Assembly: GCA_036250225.1 (NCBI GenBank)
Contig: JAPZLL010000027.1
Span: 248,001-312,000, forward strand
Length of the DNA: 64,000 nt
Source of the DNA: Cercophora sp. LCS_1
Taxonomy: Eukaryota > Ascomycota > Sordariomycetes > Sordariales > Lasiosphaeriaceae
Direction: 5' to 3'
Shown here: piece by piece, positions 24,251 to 36,751 of the stretch
How positions within the stretch are numbered: the first letter of the stretch is position 1
Layout: the number at the start of each line of letters is the position of its first letter
Notes under the pieces: generated by a model
Seen by the model: the letters and a program-made list of their open reading frames with translations, nothing else
Told to the model about the DNA's origin: nothing
Database searches by the model: none
Translations under genes and position numbers: made by a program

Positions 24251-27155
24251 ATTGAGCGTGTCGATAGCGTATGTTTAGGGTTTGTTCGATTGCGTATGGA
24301 GGTGGCGATCTATTTCCGTGTGCGCGCTTGCCTGTGGTCAGTGTTGGGCCTTCGAGGTTTCGAGAGGAAGTTCAATTCGGTTGTCGCAAAGGTGGGGTCG
24401 CAGTTTCCCGTCTTAGGAGCAAATCACGATGTCGCAGATGTTGAGCAAGGAGAAGAATGGGATCTATTCGAGCGAGACTCAAGGAGATTGCCTAGGTATG
24501 AACATCTGATGACCCTGGTGTTGGACGCGCTTCGCGCCATTCCAGGATGGTAGATCCTCCCAGGAGCTGAACGTTGGCTGTCGTCAAGGAGGGGGCTGAG
24601 CCAAGAGGCGGAGCGGCTGTGGGACACCCTGCTTCAGTTGTCGGCGCGATCCGGGCCGGGGCCGCTGGTTGGGGGGCATCTTCCAACGTCAGCTCTCTCC
24701 TTGACAGTTACAGGGAGGGAGCCTCCTCTCGCGATTTGATTGTTGCGTTGTCTCCATATTTGAAATGTGAAATCTGGGGGAAATCCAGATGTTTGCAGAT
24801 CCATGCCGTCGTCGCTGTATCATCAGGTCGTGCAACAGAGTGTGATAACACCCGACCCGACGGCCGCGCCCGCCGATGACACAGGCCAGCTCTCGGTTGG
24901 TGCTTGGTTCAACGTCCTCCCACCTGCGCGAGATAGGGTCAGCAGCGCTGTAAGCTCAGGCCATATGTCGCGCTGGCGAGGCTTGCAGGACTACATCGCG
25001 TCAAACAAACTTCACCTCCGGATCTTGGGGAGTTTGACCCCTATAGGTAAGCCGTTCGACACGGGCGTGGCGTCACCACGCTTTGATCAGTTGAACATGT
25101 TGTTTTCTTGCTTCACCAGGAAGGGGAGGCCACAGTTACGACACTGCGTTTGGTACGTAGAGACGTTCACGGAACAACCTAACCCCCATGGGAAGGGTGG
25201 GGTGAAAAGGGCAAGTCAGTCTGAAGCCCGCCGTTTCCATGCTAGAAGGGCCGGACAGCATCAACGCCATCTTCGATACGGCGCGGAGCCTCACATGCCG
25301 GCAATTCTTCAACGCTTGTGATCAAGGCCCGGGCGCACCGTGATCTGCTACTTACCACAGAGAAAGGGTTATGCGAGTATCGTCAATGCAACGCTGGATG
25401 TTCTGGAGCTTACTTATCGAGATCTTCCGCCGAAGGACGCGGCGCTCCGGGAAATACTCCTTACTGTCTAGATACGATTGGGTTGGTTGTGGAGTTGCAG
25501 ATCTGTCGTTGTGGACATGGTTGTCCATTGTTCACCTCTGCTTGACTCGCCTCAGTTGGCGGTTGACACCACACTCCACCAAGACTGTCGAGTCTCGACA
25601 AGGTCGTGGAAAGGCTGACAGCCCATGATTTCGTTGCACTGGTGGCTTGTGTTTTTTTTTGGCATTCTGTTTTTATCTTCCATGCTCACCTCTCGTTCGG
25701 CAACCGTGGTCCCAGGAAACTGTCAGCGAAACGGTTATTGGCTTGTGCTTGGCGGTCGGTTACAGCCTTGCAGGGGGGGAGTTCGTCCCTTGCAGTTTTC
25801 CAGCTTGCCAAATTCAGGGGTACAGTCAGGGGTCCCAAAGTTAATCTGCCAGCAAAAGCTCTCCTCAGGTGTGATGAACTTGGTGATTTCTCTCTTCTCA
25901 GGCAGATAGAACAGGGCATCGGGACACCCCTTTTTGAAAGAGAAACTGGGTGCGCCTTCGGCCTCACGTCCCGACTGTAGGAATCGTCGGACGGACTAAT
26001 TGTCCTCTGCATCTTAGGCAACCAATCTTCGAGACGCGGGAGTGATGTAATGATTTGAATATCCAACGGCGATACTACCTACATACGCGGGTCGACGCGT
26101 CCTCGGCTTTCCCGTTTTCTCGACTCCCCTAACCCTTCGCTTCGGCAGATATCAATTTCATTTCTTCTTGCCTCTTCCAAAGCCCTCCCCGAGACATTCA
26201 TGCCACATGGTCGAGATCCTCAATTCTTGATCGTAACGAGTTTCCGCATCTTTTACCGGCTTGACGCGCCACATTGTCGACAACTGAGTTACAAATAACC
26301 TTCGGACGCGCCAAAGTCCCGGACCACCAGCGGGTTCGTGCCGAAGCGAGCGCCTGTTTTGTCACCGCATTTTTGAGCCAATTCGAACTCGCCGGTCCCC
26401 GTTCAAGTGCCCCCGAACACGCCCGACTCGGAAACGGAGAAAAAGTGACCAGTCTTCACCATCTCTTGGTTCGTTTGATCCAACAATCCATTGTAGTGGA
26501 ACTAGAGCCCCGGAAGGTCGAAAGGGGGGTAGAGTCAACAGGTTTGTGAAAGCTATCGCTGTTTCTCATCGATTCCCCGCTTCCATCGTCGCGTCGCAGC
26601 GCAGCTCGAGGTTTGGCGACCAACTTGGACATTTGCCCAACTTTGCCAGCACCCCTGGTCACACCGCGCCTAGCCACTTTCCCGTTTGGTGTTTGCGCGA
26701 CGACGAACCTCGACAACTTTTTTCGTCGATTGTTCTCTCGAGATTCCAGCTCCGACCCACCTCAGCAACCTCGACTCTGGGACCGTCTCGTGATGGCCAA
26801 ACCTTAGGCGCGCCAATGTCGTCCTTCAAGCTGCCAATTGTCACTCAGCTCGATCCGTGCCTGCGTCTCGGTGCATTTTACCCTTGATCGCGATCTGACA
26901 AGACACTGCGGGTAATTGCATCCTGCAGCACTATCCGTCGTCGCCTTTCCACGTCCTCGCTTCTCTCCACCGGGTCCTCTTGTCGTACGGCCGACGCATC
27001 ACTGGACGTTCCTGCCGGGTCGCAGGAACGCGAGAAGAGGCTTGTAAAGGGTCCAGCCAGTGGGCCCCCCACGGCACTCCCCTCTCGCTTCCCAGCTGTT
27101 CCCACCCGGATCGAGCCCAAACTCTGCAGACCCGCTTGCAGCAGACACACTCCTC
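24251..27155. other. 2.9-kb divergent intergenic region
   Basis: This separates the divergent Nif1-like gene and the large disordered-protein gene. Open frames (for example 24767-25321 plus, 184 codons) lack recognisable domains. The C/T-rich stretch from about 26100 to 27150 looks like the leader of the downstream plus-strand gene. No repeat or RNA gene was identified. Confidence 0.5.
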
Positions 27156-30096
27156 ATGGCAGCCATGGAAGCTGCGAACCCTCGTCATCACCATGGCCAC
27201 CAGCCGCATGCGCCCCTTCCACCCGCGTCGCCAACGCTGACAAACCCCGACATGATCTTGCCCGACTACGATCGCAGCGACTCACCCGATCCCGACCTGG
27301 ACGGAACCGGCCGGAACCACTCCCCTTTAATGATGTGGAAGAACGCCCATGCTGCCGCCTCGGCCGCCGACATGCATCTGTTCGGTGTCAGCACCCCGGG
27401 CGAGCAGGGAGTCAACCACCCCTACGGCCCCACGGGACCCATCACACCCACGACTCCGATAATATACGGAAACGGAACCATGTTATCGGACATTGGCGAA
27501 GTCACCGAGGTCGAGAGCACGCCGGGGAAGCCGTCGCCTTCGCGGAACAAAAGTATAGCGCGCAGGCTGGAGTCGCCCACGCGTGGCAGCAGCACAGATG
27601 TTGGCTTGAGGTCCTCGCCCACTATGGGTGTGGCGGCGGCCATGATGAAGAAGAAGTCCAGCAAGAGCCTCGGTGCGCAGAGAGAGCGCCGGTCCAGTCT
27701 TGAGAGCAACAGCACCGTGACGACCCAGGACCAGGCCGCTTTATTTGCCGACTTTGACGACAGCGCTAGTGTGGGTGACAGTGTTTTTCAAGGCGATGAC
27801 GAGGAGAGCATGGCGTCATCATATGTGGAAGGGACACGGATTCCGGAGCCGTCTCGGTTGAGCGTCACAAATACCGATAGTAACGACAGGCTCTCTACAT
27901 ATTCTACAACATCGCTGAGCCGGCGGGCCGAGGAGATTCTGGCGAATGCGAAGAGGAGGTTAACGGTGAGTGTTATGCTTCAGCTCAACTTCTTTGGGGC
28001 GCCTTGCTAACAGACCGCAGACAATGGAGGGGAATTTGACGCGAGCAAGAACCTCGCTTTACATCACTCCTCCCCTGTATGGGTCCGATGCCTCCACCCC
28101 ATCACCTCCTTTCCAACGCGCCGCAACCGCAACACTACCACAGCATAGCAGCAACTCCACACCGAGCGGCTCCCCTGGTCATTCGAGGATGTCAAGCGAT
28201 ATTGCCATGCGAAACGGACTGCCCTACCGAGTGTCGATGCCGCGATCACAGAGCGCACTCGGCGCCGCTGGGGGATATAGACAACCACTAGGTGTTTCGA
28301 GGAGCGCCGACCAGATCCGAGATGGCGCGGAAGACGCCGCGCGCCCGACATACAAGGTGACGCCTCCAAGGGACAGCACCTTACAGCCCTTGACGGAGGA
28401 CGAAGTTGCTCGACTTGAGGATGTTGATGGGTCTATTCACGATTCGAGGCTCGAAAACTTCCTTAGCCCAACGTTTGGTACCTTCGGCGACAATGGAAAC
28501 GGGATGAGAGGCTTGCAGCGGTCAGCCTCAGCGGCCCAGATGCGGGATATCAAAGACATCAAGGATCAGATGAAGGATCTGAAGGGGAAGATATCGAGCC
28601 TCCGTGAGCAAGCCCGGGTTGACAGCATGAAGAGACGGAGCCTTCAAAGTCTGCGGACTCCCAGTCCATTTACACATGCGCAGATCGACCAGTGGTATGC
28701 AGAACCAACAACGAACAGAAATTCGGTTATCAGCACCGGTAATGCGGCTTCGCCCAGGAATCCTTGGAATGGGGAGGAATCCAGCGTGGACGGTGATAGA
28801 AAACAGGAAATAGCCCATCACGCGGATGGCTATGCTGAGGACGAAGTGTCGGTTTACAGCGAAGCCGCGGAGAATAGGACGCAACTTCGACCAGCCTCCA
28901 GCCGTTCCCCCGAGCGGAGTCCCTTGCCTGTGGTGGCGCACGGCGCGACAGCGACAGGTGTGGAAGACGGTCAAGATGGGTCCGATGTGGCTACCGAGAA
29001 TGGAGACATGACAGACGATGATCTCGCACCGGCTGGGTTTCAGGACGCTGTTGATCTCGGCTATGAGAGCGAGAGTGGCGAGTCTCTTTACCACGATACG
29101 GTCCAGCACATGATCTCGCACGAGGACCGGGAAGATGCTTTTGATTACGAGCATTTCTTCCTACACAGCGCCATGGGCACGATGAGCCAGCAGCGGTTGA
29201 GGCGCGGGAGCACCGACAGTTATACCTCGGAAGATTCCACGGAAACAACTAGAGGTCCAACTTACGCGAATGCAGACGAGTATGACGATGCAGTTGAGAG
29301 TCCTGCCCGACCTGCATCAATCAATCGACGGAACAGCACAGCCTCGGTATCCACGGTTGAAACGTTTGCTACAGCCGAGGAGGATAGGGCCCGAAAGTCT
29401 GTTGATACCAGCCGAGGTGTCGATATTGCCGAATCCGTCTTTGGGGATTTGCCGAATAGCCAGAGGACCCGGCCAGAAAAAACAACAGAGGTGACAATGC
29501 GTTCGTCAACAAGCACCGTGAGCCGCCACCCATCAATGTCGAGCATCATGAGCGCGCCGAAAGAGAATAGCGATGGATCCATCTCCTCAATTCCCGAGGA
29601 GGGCGCAGACGAGGCCCAGATATTCACAACAACCCGACGGCAATCGGCCATCCGTCGCCCAATCTCGTTTTCGGCTTCGAACTCGATGCACCGTCCTTCC
29701 ATGTCATCTATCAGCTCGACGGGGACAAATCGCAGCTTCCCTCTTGTCAACAAGCCCAAAAAAGCAAGCAGCACCGGCGTCCTCACTCCAAACGACTCAC
29801 CGGACCAGGAGCTGAAGAATATTTCCGATAGCCTGATGAACGAGCTTGGGGGTGATGGCAACGGCGACAGTGCGGAAGCAAGTCTCTCGAACGGCACAGC
29901 GGGATCGCAGCCATTGCAAGCATTGCTCCGCGAAGACAAGTATCTCGTCTCAAGACTTGTCGCAGGACTCGGAAAGTGTGTCCTTGGCCTTACGGAAAGT
30001 GGACGGGCCAGTACCGAAAGTCGGATGTACAGGAGGAGGATCGACGCGGCGAGGCGGATATTGGAAGGCCTCGAAGGGGATGAGGAGGAGGCATAA
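27156..30096 (+). CDS. Large intrinsically disordered conserved fungal protein of unknown function
   Basis: I do not recognise a named family. Exons 27156-27965 and 28021-30096, with a 55-nt intron (GTGAGT to CCGCAG), give 961 residues. The start ATG at 27156 (MAAMEAANPRHHHGH) is the upstream one of two close ATGs. Most of the protein is low-complexity, rich in Ser, Thr, Pro and acidic residues, with many basic-Ser motifs (RRSSLESNS, SRSADQI, RRGSTDSYTSEDS, RRNSTASVS) that look like kinase targets. Ordered islands: a predicted helix around the splice site (LSRRAEEILANAKRRLTTME), a coiled coil (IKDIKDQMKDLKGKISSLRE), and the C terminus (LLREDKYLVSRLVAGLGKCV then YRRRIDAARRILEGLEG). These look like conserved interaction segments of a cortical or signalling scaffold, but that is inference. 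Confidence 0.8.
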
Positions 30097-30716
30097 TGAA
30101 CAGCACGTGTTTTGTTCTGGGTCGGCGTTGTTGTTTTTCTGGTGTTTGGACGACGAAGTCGATGCCCGATACGACGGAACTCGAAACGAAGCGGATAATG
30201 TCGTTGTAATGACGAAGAGTAAAATGTGGCTTTCAGTGTTGGCTTCACATCAGGGCTCGCCACCCCTGGGCGATACGGGCCGATGCCGGTCCTAGTTTGT
30301 GTGTTTTACTTGTCTTTATTCGATCAGCGTCCCCGTTTGGCTTCACTTCTGTGGTGGAAAGGTTGCTATAGGCATGGCACGGCACCGCTTATGGTCGGGT
30401 TAAAAAGGGAGCTGGAGCATGGCACTTGCGGCTTATCGGTTGTTGGTTCGATACCCCATTCTGTTATATGAGCCTTGTATTCTTTGATGATTTTTTTTTG
30501 TAAGCAGCTTTCTGCCGAGAGTTGTGGAGGTGTCGGTAGCTGTGTAAAAAGCGAATGGACATGATGTGAGTTGTCAAGCAAGAACTTATGCCGAGGCACG
30601 ACCATCCCTTGATCAACATGTTATGTCTACAAAATGTGCAAAATCTACCAAAGCTACGCCGAAGTCTTTTTTACCTTTTGCGTCCACTTATAAACAACCT
30701 ACCCCTTTCGTCACCT
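30097..30716. other. Convergent 3' intergenic region
   Basis: 620 bp between convergent stop codons. It contains only 3'-flank sequence for both genes, with poly-T at 30489-30498. A GGTTCGATACC string at 30447 was checked as a tRNA B box and rejected. Confidence 0.6.
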
Positions 30717-31883
30717 CTACTGTTGCTTCTCCTCGGACGCCTGTGCCTCACGTTGCGCCCGGTTATCGATTAACCTCTGCAGCATCACCATCAGTCAGCT
30801 GATACTCGAAACGCGAGGAGATCAATCACTTACGACCAAGTTCCTCAGCAGCACCGCGATCGTTACCTTGCCAACGCTCGGCACATAGATACTCGCCTTC
30901 TCCTTCACCGCCGGCCCGTCGAAGTTGCGATAGCTTGAAAAGTTGATGCACACGGCGCCGTCACGGATCAGCTCGGTCGGCACCTTGAAGTTCTCGGTCG
31001 GCACGCCGCCAATCACCACGTCACTGAGTGGGAGCACATCCTTGAGACCCCACCCTTCCTTGTCCAGCACCTGGTGGCGCGGCTGGCGGATGCCCTGGCC
31101 GCGGGTGAAGAGCTGCACGCCCGTGATGTCGACGCTGTAGACGGTGGCGCCGTCGTTGGCGAGCAGGGCGGCCAGCGGGCGACCGTTGACCTCGCTGCGG
31201 TTGATGACGGTGATGGTCTTGCCGAAGAGGTGGTTGCCGTACGCGAGGATGGGGTTGTAGATCTGCAGGTGCTCGAGGGCCTTGACGATGGCCAGTGGGG
31301 TGCAGGGGAGGATCGACTTTTGCAGGTTGCGCGGCGGGTCGAGGAAGCGCACGTTGTGGTACATGTTGAAGAGGTGCTTGTGGCAGAGGCCCTCGACGTC
31401 CTTGGACAGGGCCACGGTTTCTTGGATGTACCGGTCCTGCTGCTGGTTGTTGGTCCAGATGGGGTAGTAGACGATGATGCCGTCGACGGCCGAGTCCTCA
31501 TTGGCGGCCACAATCGCCTCTTCCAGGTTCTCCTTGTTGACCTTGTGCAGGTTGAAGCCGAAGCCGTGCTCCTCGCACGTCTTCTTGGACCACTCGGCGT
31601 ACTGGTCTGCCGCTGGGTCGTCGTTGGCCAGGAAGGCTGAGAGGGTTGGCTTGTGGTCTGGGTTTTTGCTTTGCTGAGAGACGAGCATGTCCTTTACCTC
31701 GCCGAGGAGCTTCTTGGCGATGGTGTCTGCGAGAATGACCTTACAGGTCTTGGGCACTTCTTGCGTGGCCATGGTGAAGGGTAGTGTGTAAAAGGGCCGC
31801 TGATGAGCAGCAAGTGACCGGGAAGTGGTGGCGATGAGATGATGTCTGGGGAGCCGGTTAGCAGAGAGTCTCAGAATTATCAT
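30717..31883 (-). CDS. mtd1: NAD-dependent methylenetetrahydrofolate dehydrogenase (MTD1-like)
   Basis: Oxidises 5,10-methylene-THF to 5,10-methenyl-THF with NAD+, in one-carbon metabolism feeding purine synthesis. Exon 1 is 30834-31883. A 57-nt intron (GTC|GTAAGT to CTGCAG) leads to a last exon 30717-30776 that adds RLIDNRAQREAQASEEKQQ; without splicing the protein would end falsely at NLVVSD. Motifs include TLSAFLANDDPAADQYAEWS, DGIIVYYPIW (substrate region), DVEGLCHKHLFNMYHNVRFL, ILPCTPLAIVKALEHL, GKTITVINRSEVNGRPLAAL (dinucleotide binding) and SVGKVTIAVLLRNLV. Starting at 31883 gives 369 residues; the ATG at 31772 in a perfect CACCATGG context gives 332, close to yeast Mtd1 (320). The extra 37 residues are basic, lack acidic residues and resemble a mitochondrial presequence, so two isoforms are possible. 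Confidence 0.93.
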
Positions 31884-32756
31884 GTTTGGGCTCCAATTGA
31901 GTGGGTTTGACGAGAACCTGTCAAATTCCCCATGGAAGATAGTAAAAGAAGTCCCCGTATAAGTGATGGTGACTCAAAAGGGAAGGGGTGAGATTTTACA
32001 CACGCCCTGCGTCTGAGACGAGAGCCCCGGTGCGCCAACTTACAGGATGCGAAAAAAAAAAAAAAAAGGTCGTTTGGAAAATATCGATTCTCGGCTGGGG
32101 ATATAAGTAGCAAGGGGATTTTTTTTGACACCCAATAAGTCTAGGAAACAGACAAGGGAACACGTCGTCCGGAGAGATTCTGAGAGATTTTGGATTCTCA
32201 AACACATATAGCCGGCATTTGTATGCCAATGTTTGGTCTGCCAAAGTCGCAGCCCCCCTGTTCCGGCCATCCCTGGGAAAATTTTGACCCCTCAGCAGCG
32301 GATGCCCCTCCTACTCGATGCAGCTTAGCGCTCCCGCGGCAATTTTTTAGCTCAGGAACGCCCGGTTCCGGGGAATTGGGGACAGGGAATGCTGTCAGCT
32401 GCATCGCCGAACTTTGATAATTATAGATTGACCATGGATCAACATCAGATCAAGTTTCCGTAAACTTAATTGCTGTTTGGATTGAAAAAAACCCGTTGAT
32501 AATCCCGTCGAGACAGCCGTAAATAAGCTCCCGGGCCATTCCGCAAAGGGCTAGAAGACGGTTAGTAGCGTCATAGCTAATTTCACCGCCCTCGATAACG
32601 GGTTTTACTGCCGCGGGGCACTGGGCGATAACGGCGGCGCCTGTTGCAATCGCATCCCAGCTGCATGTCGCCTCCTGAGGACCATCCGGTTGCGACAAGT
32701 CTTTACCCAGTGCCAAATCGCCGGGCCCTCTATCTTATAATCGGCTCTTTCTCAAA
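31884..32756. other. Divergent promoter region MTD1/MMS19
   Basis: 873 bp between divergent start codons. A poly-A run of 16 lies at 32052-32067. A stop-free minus-strand stretch of 88 codons at 32450-32716 has no start ATG at its head and is treated as chance or relic. Confidence 0.55.
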
Positions 32757-35700
32757 ATGGCGAACTTCAAGGACTGGGCGCTGCAATATGTGCTGTCCGA
32801 CGATGAGCCGGCGCAGCTGGACATTGTGAACAAAGTAGCAAGGGGTAAGTAAACTGAGCGGAATGAGGCGTTCGGCTTGTTTATGTGGATGTTTACTTAT
32901 TCTCACACAGAAATCGAGAGTTCAAATGCGGCAAGAGCGGTGGTGGGCAATTGGGCCGCATCTGTCCAGCCATGGATGAACAGGGCACAGGCAGGCGAGG
33001 ACGATCAGATGGAGGATGGCGATGATGGTGGCGGCGGCGACATTATTTCTCGAGCAAAGGGTACCGAAACCTGTTTAATTTCCGATGAGCATAGCTAACT
33101 TGCTGTCTAGCACTTGGGTTCCTCGCCGGGACGCTGGAGTCACTAGACAAATCCCTTCTTCGGACAGACCAAGGTGAGTACTTTACCCTGGCGCATACGC
33201 ATATGTGATCTAATGTTATGAAATAGTTGTGTTCTTGGTGGGCTTCTTCGGGGCCATATTCTCATACGACCACAAATCGGGCATCACGGCTTCTACCAAA
33301 GCCCTGCGCCAATTGCATGCCATGAAGGGCTTCAAGCCAGACATGGGTGTGAAATTGGTTGAGGACGTTCTTAACCTCAAAGAAGACTTCCGAAAGCAAA
33401 CGGCACAGACGAGGCTTGAGATTTATGAACTGTTCCTGGTGCTCCTTCAAGATCCGCCAGTTGCCAGTGAATTGCAGCACAAGTACGGGCCGTCCTGCGG
33501 CTTTGTTGTCGACCTTCTTCAGTTGTGTCAACTAGAGAGAGACCCACGAAACCTTATGGTGTGGTTCAAGATCATCAAACTGCTGCTTGCGGACTACTCG
33601 CCATCTACCGAGGTGACCGAGGAAATCTTCAAAGCCTTCTCTGCATACTTCCCTATTTCCCTGAGGAGTTCGGCAACACCGATTGGGATCACCGCCGAGG
33701 ACCTCAAAGGGGCTGTCCGAGAATGCTTCTCGGCGCACCAGCGGGTTGCTGGCTTTGCATTCCCCTTCTTGATTCAGAAACTCGACCAAGGAGATGCAGT
33801 CACAGTTGCAGTAAAGGTGAGGGGAGAACGCTCTTCGACGGAAGTGAGAAGCTAACCCAGCCAGGTTGACATCCTAAGGACAATCAAGGCGTGCATAGAT
33901 GGTTATGAGAACCCACAGACGAGTGTAGTTCCACACATTGAGAAGATATGGAACTCTCTCAAGTACGAAGTCCGGAACGGAGAAGTTAAAGAAACTATTG
34001 ACGCTACTCTGGACGTGCTTCGCGCCATCGCCAACAAGCTGGACGGCTCCGCCGCCCAAAAGCTCGAGCCCTCATCTCTCAAGAACTATATTGACTTGGT
34101 CTTCAAGGACTGTCGGGAGGATCTCGGCAATCCCACTTACACAAAACAGGCCGGCTTACTTGTGATGACAATCATCACCACGAATATCAGGAGCTACCTT
34201 CTTGAAAGTGAAACCCTGGTTGACTGCATCCGCCAAAATCTTCGACAGCCGAAATCACCATCACATACAGACGATCTACTACTAATCTTGAATTCATTCT
34301 TGAAAGAACGATCGAGGTTGGTAAAAGACAGGAAACAAGGACACCCCGAGGATGAGGATCAACTCAAGTCCGAGCCCCGCGAAAATATCGAGAATCTGTT
34401 CCACGACACATATCTACGAATTTGGACAGCCAAGTTGAACGACCCAGAGAGCAAATCTGTGCTGAAACAGGTTATCAAGGGGCTTGCTCTTCTCGCTAGT
34501 CAACAGGCGGTGCAGGAAGATGGACATGCAGTTCTCCTGTGCTCACAGAGCACCTGCTCCGAAGTCTGCACTCTTCTGATTCAGTGCCTTGTCAAGGGGC
34601 TTACATTAAGCTCAAATGACAACGCTTCGAACGATGCTGGTCTAGAAGAGGAGGCGCAACAAGCTCTGCGCACTGTTGCTGGCAGTTATACACCTGCTTA
34701 TAGCGACTTTGCACGAAGAGCCAAGGCCGATATTCAAAAACGAGACTGGACAGGCGCTTCTAAGTATTCTCTTGATGCCCTTCGAGATCTTCTTTTCCGA
34801 TTGGCGTACGTTGGGTGCTCCGAGATTCCATCTAACATACAGTTTGATGTCGATCACTCAAAGTCTTTCTCCCCGCTCCAGCATTTCATCACCTTCTCGG
34901 CAACCATCTTCGAACTCTTCCCTCTGTCGACTCCGTCAGCGGTCGGTAACGAATGCCTGGAGAACTCCTACGTTATTGCTGCACTCCATGCTGGTCTCCT
35001 CTTCTTCCGTGATGCATGCATCTTAAAGTATTCGGCGGAGAGCCTTAAATCGTACTCCAAGAACGACAAGAACTGGCTGGGGGAGTTCAACCATCTCCTG
35101 GATGACTGGTTGCAGCAAATGCAACTCAACGATGTCAAAGACTCCGAGGTCCATAACCTTGCCGAGGATGATCCCGAGGTCTACCGCCAGTTTCTACGAC
35201 TCAGCCTCATCATTGTGAGGCAACTATACCGGGAAGCGGCATCCGGCCTTCCAACGATATGGAGCGGGCGGCTGGTTTCTCAGGTAGCCAATATCGCTGC
35301 CCTGGTTGTTCAAAGTCTTGATGAGCAAGCCCAGACATCATGCGGCCTTGCTCGAGAGGCTTTCAACTTCTTTGCTGGAGATGGCCTTTCAACTCCTGAT
35401 GAGAGGCCATCCAATCCTTACACTGAGTTGTTGACTCGGGGCGTCCTCGAGGGGTTGCATCCGGGAGCCATGACAGAACTGGTATGTTCCTAATAGTGAA
35501 GGATTTTTATAGGTTTTAAGCTAACAATATTTAGTATCAACCGGGCGGTTTGGTTGAGGATTTCCTGTGCACTCTTCCTGAGGGCGAGTCTATCGACCCA
35601 CGAAAGAACGAGATTCGAGCGACTATCGGGTTGATACTGGCGAACAAGTACAAGGGCGGCCCATCAACTTCTGACCCCGAGTCTCAGACCTTGAAGAGGG

Positions 35701-36515
35701 TCCTTCAATTTTGGGGGTCCAAGCTGAAGGAAGCAGTCAATTCCACCGTTGTTGATGCCGCCACGTTTGGGTCGAGAACGAACGTGGCTTTGCACATTAT
35801 TGCTGGCGCCGCCGCCAGGCAGGACAAGAACGTACAGGAGCTCGCACCATTGCTCAGGGAAGCAATCGCAAGCGATAGTCCCAACGGGGCCATTCTCGCG
35901 CGGTCGATGGGGACACTTGTTAAGGATAACGATCTCCTCAGTCCTGAGAACCATGCTGTCGTCCGCCGCTTCTACAAGCAATGGGCGTACACGCACTTCG
36001 CTAAGCCATTGTATTCCCTCGCGCTGCCTGCGGACGGCGTTACATCTGCGTCATCACGACACCGAGCTGCCATTCTGTCCATTGTCAGCAACTGCGTCTT
36101 CACCGTGTATGAGGCCGATATCGAGCCTTTGATCCGATTGCTCATCACCACCCTGGGAGGTCGGAGCAACCCGACCGAGAGGGCGCAGCTGGTTGCAGCC
36201 TTGGAAGTCCTTGTGGAGATTCTTGCCAATGAGCCAGATGCGCTCAAGAGCCACCTCAAGGCTGTCATTGGCGGGTCAATGGGCGTGTATGACGGGTGTT
36301 TGGAGGATGCCAAGGGCGGAGCTCCAGCCAGGAAACTGGTGCTTCAGGCATTGGCGGCGATACCCAAGAAATACGAGGAGAGGCATCTGCTACCTTATGC
36401 GCTGCAGCTGCAGAGGATGCTGTGGGTAGCTTGTGGAGATCCGGTAAGAGATGTGCGGTCGGTTGCGAGGTTGGCAAGGGGGAACTGGACCGGGGTTGGG
36501 GCGAAGGGCGAGTGA
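32757..36515 (+). CDS. mms19: MMS19/Met18, cytosolic iron-sulfur protein targeting factor
   Basis: Large HEAT-repeat adaptor of the CIA targeting complex that delivers Fe-S clusters to DNA polymerases, helicases and primase, so linked to DNA repair and transcription. Exons: 32757-32844, 32911-33060, 33111-33173, 33227-33816, 33865-35481 and 35535-36515, giving 1162 residues; all five introns are 48-66 nt GT-AG and frames join exactly. The N-terminal MMS19 block is clear: LGFLAGTLESLDKSLL, QVVFLVGFFGAIFSYDHKSG, LRQLHAMKGFKPDMGVKLVE, DPRNLMVWFKIIKLLLADYS and CFSAHQRVAGFAFPFLIQKL. The C terminus reads as HEAT-type helices (PLIRLLITTLGGRSNPTERA, AARKL-like APARKLVLQALAAIPKKYEE, PVRDVRSVARLARGNW). 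Five close-set 5' introns followed by long exons are usual for this gene in fungi. Confidence 0.92.
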
Positions 36516-36751
36516 GTGTGGATGACCATGCGGCTTGGGCTGGAAGATACCGGGAATCCGGGAATAGACAGGAAAAGCAACACGAAATGCGATGAGCACG
36601 TCAGACCCGTGCCTTCTTGTTCCGAGTTACCTGTAATCCATGGCTGTGCTTCACCGTTTTGAATTCCCATTATAAGAGCCTCAAACCAAAGCTTGCTACA
36701 AAACAGCAGTTCGCTGAGGCGCCTACAAACCTACCAATAAACTGCCAGCAC

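Noticed and set aside
30440..30475. tRNA-like B box GGTTCGATACC
   Set aside because: No matching A box, the T stem does not pair, and no complementary acceptor sequence lies about 70 nt upstream.
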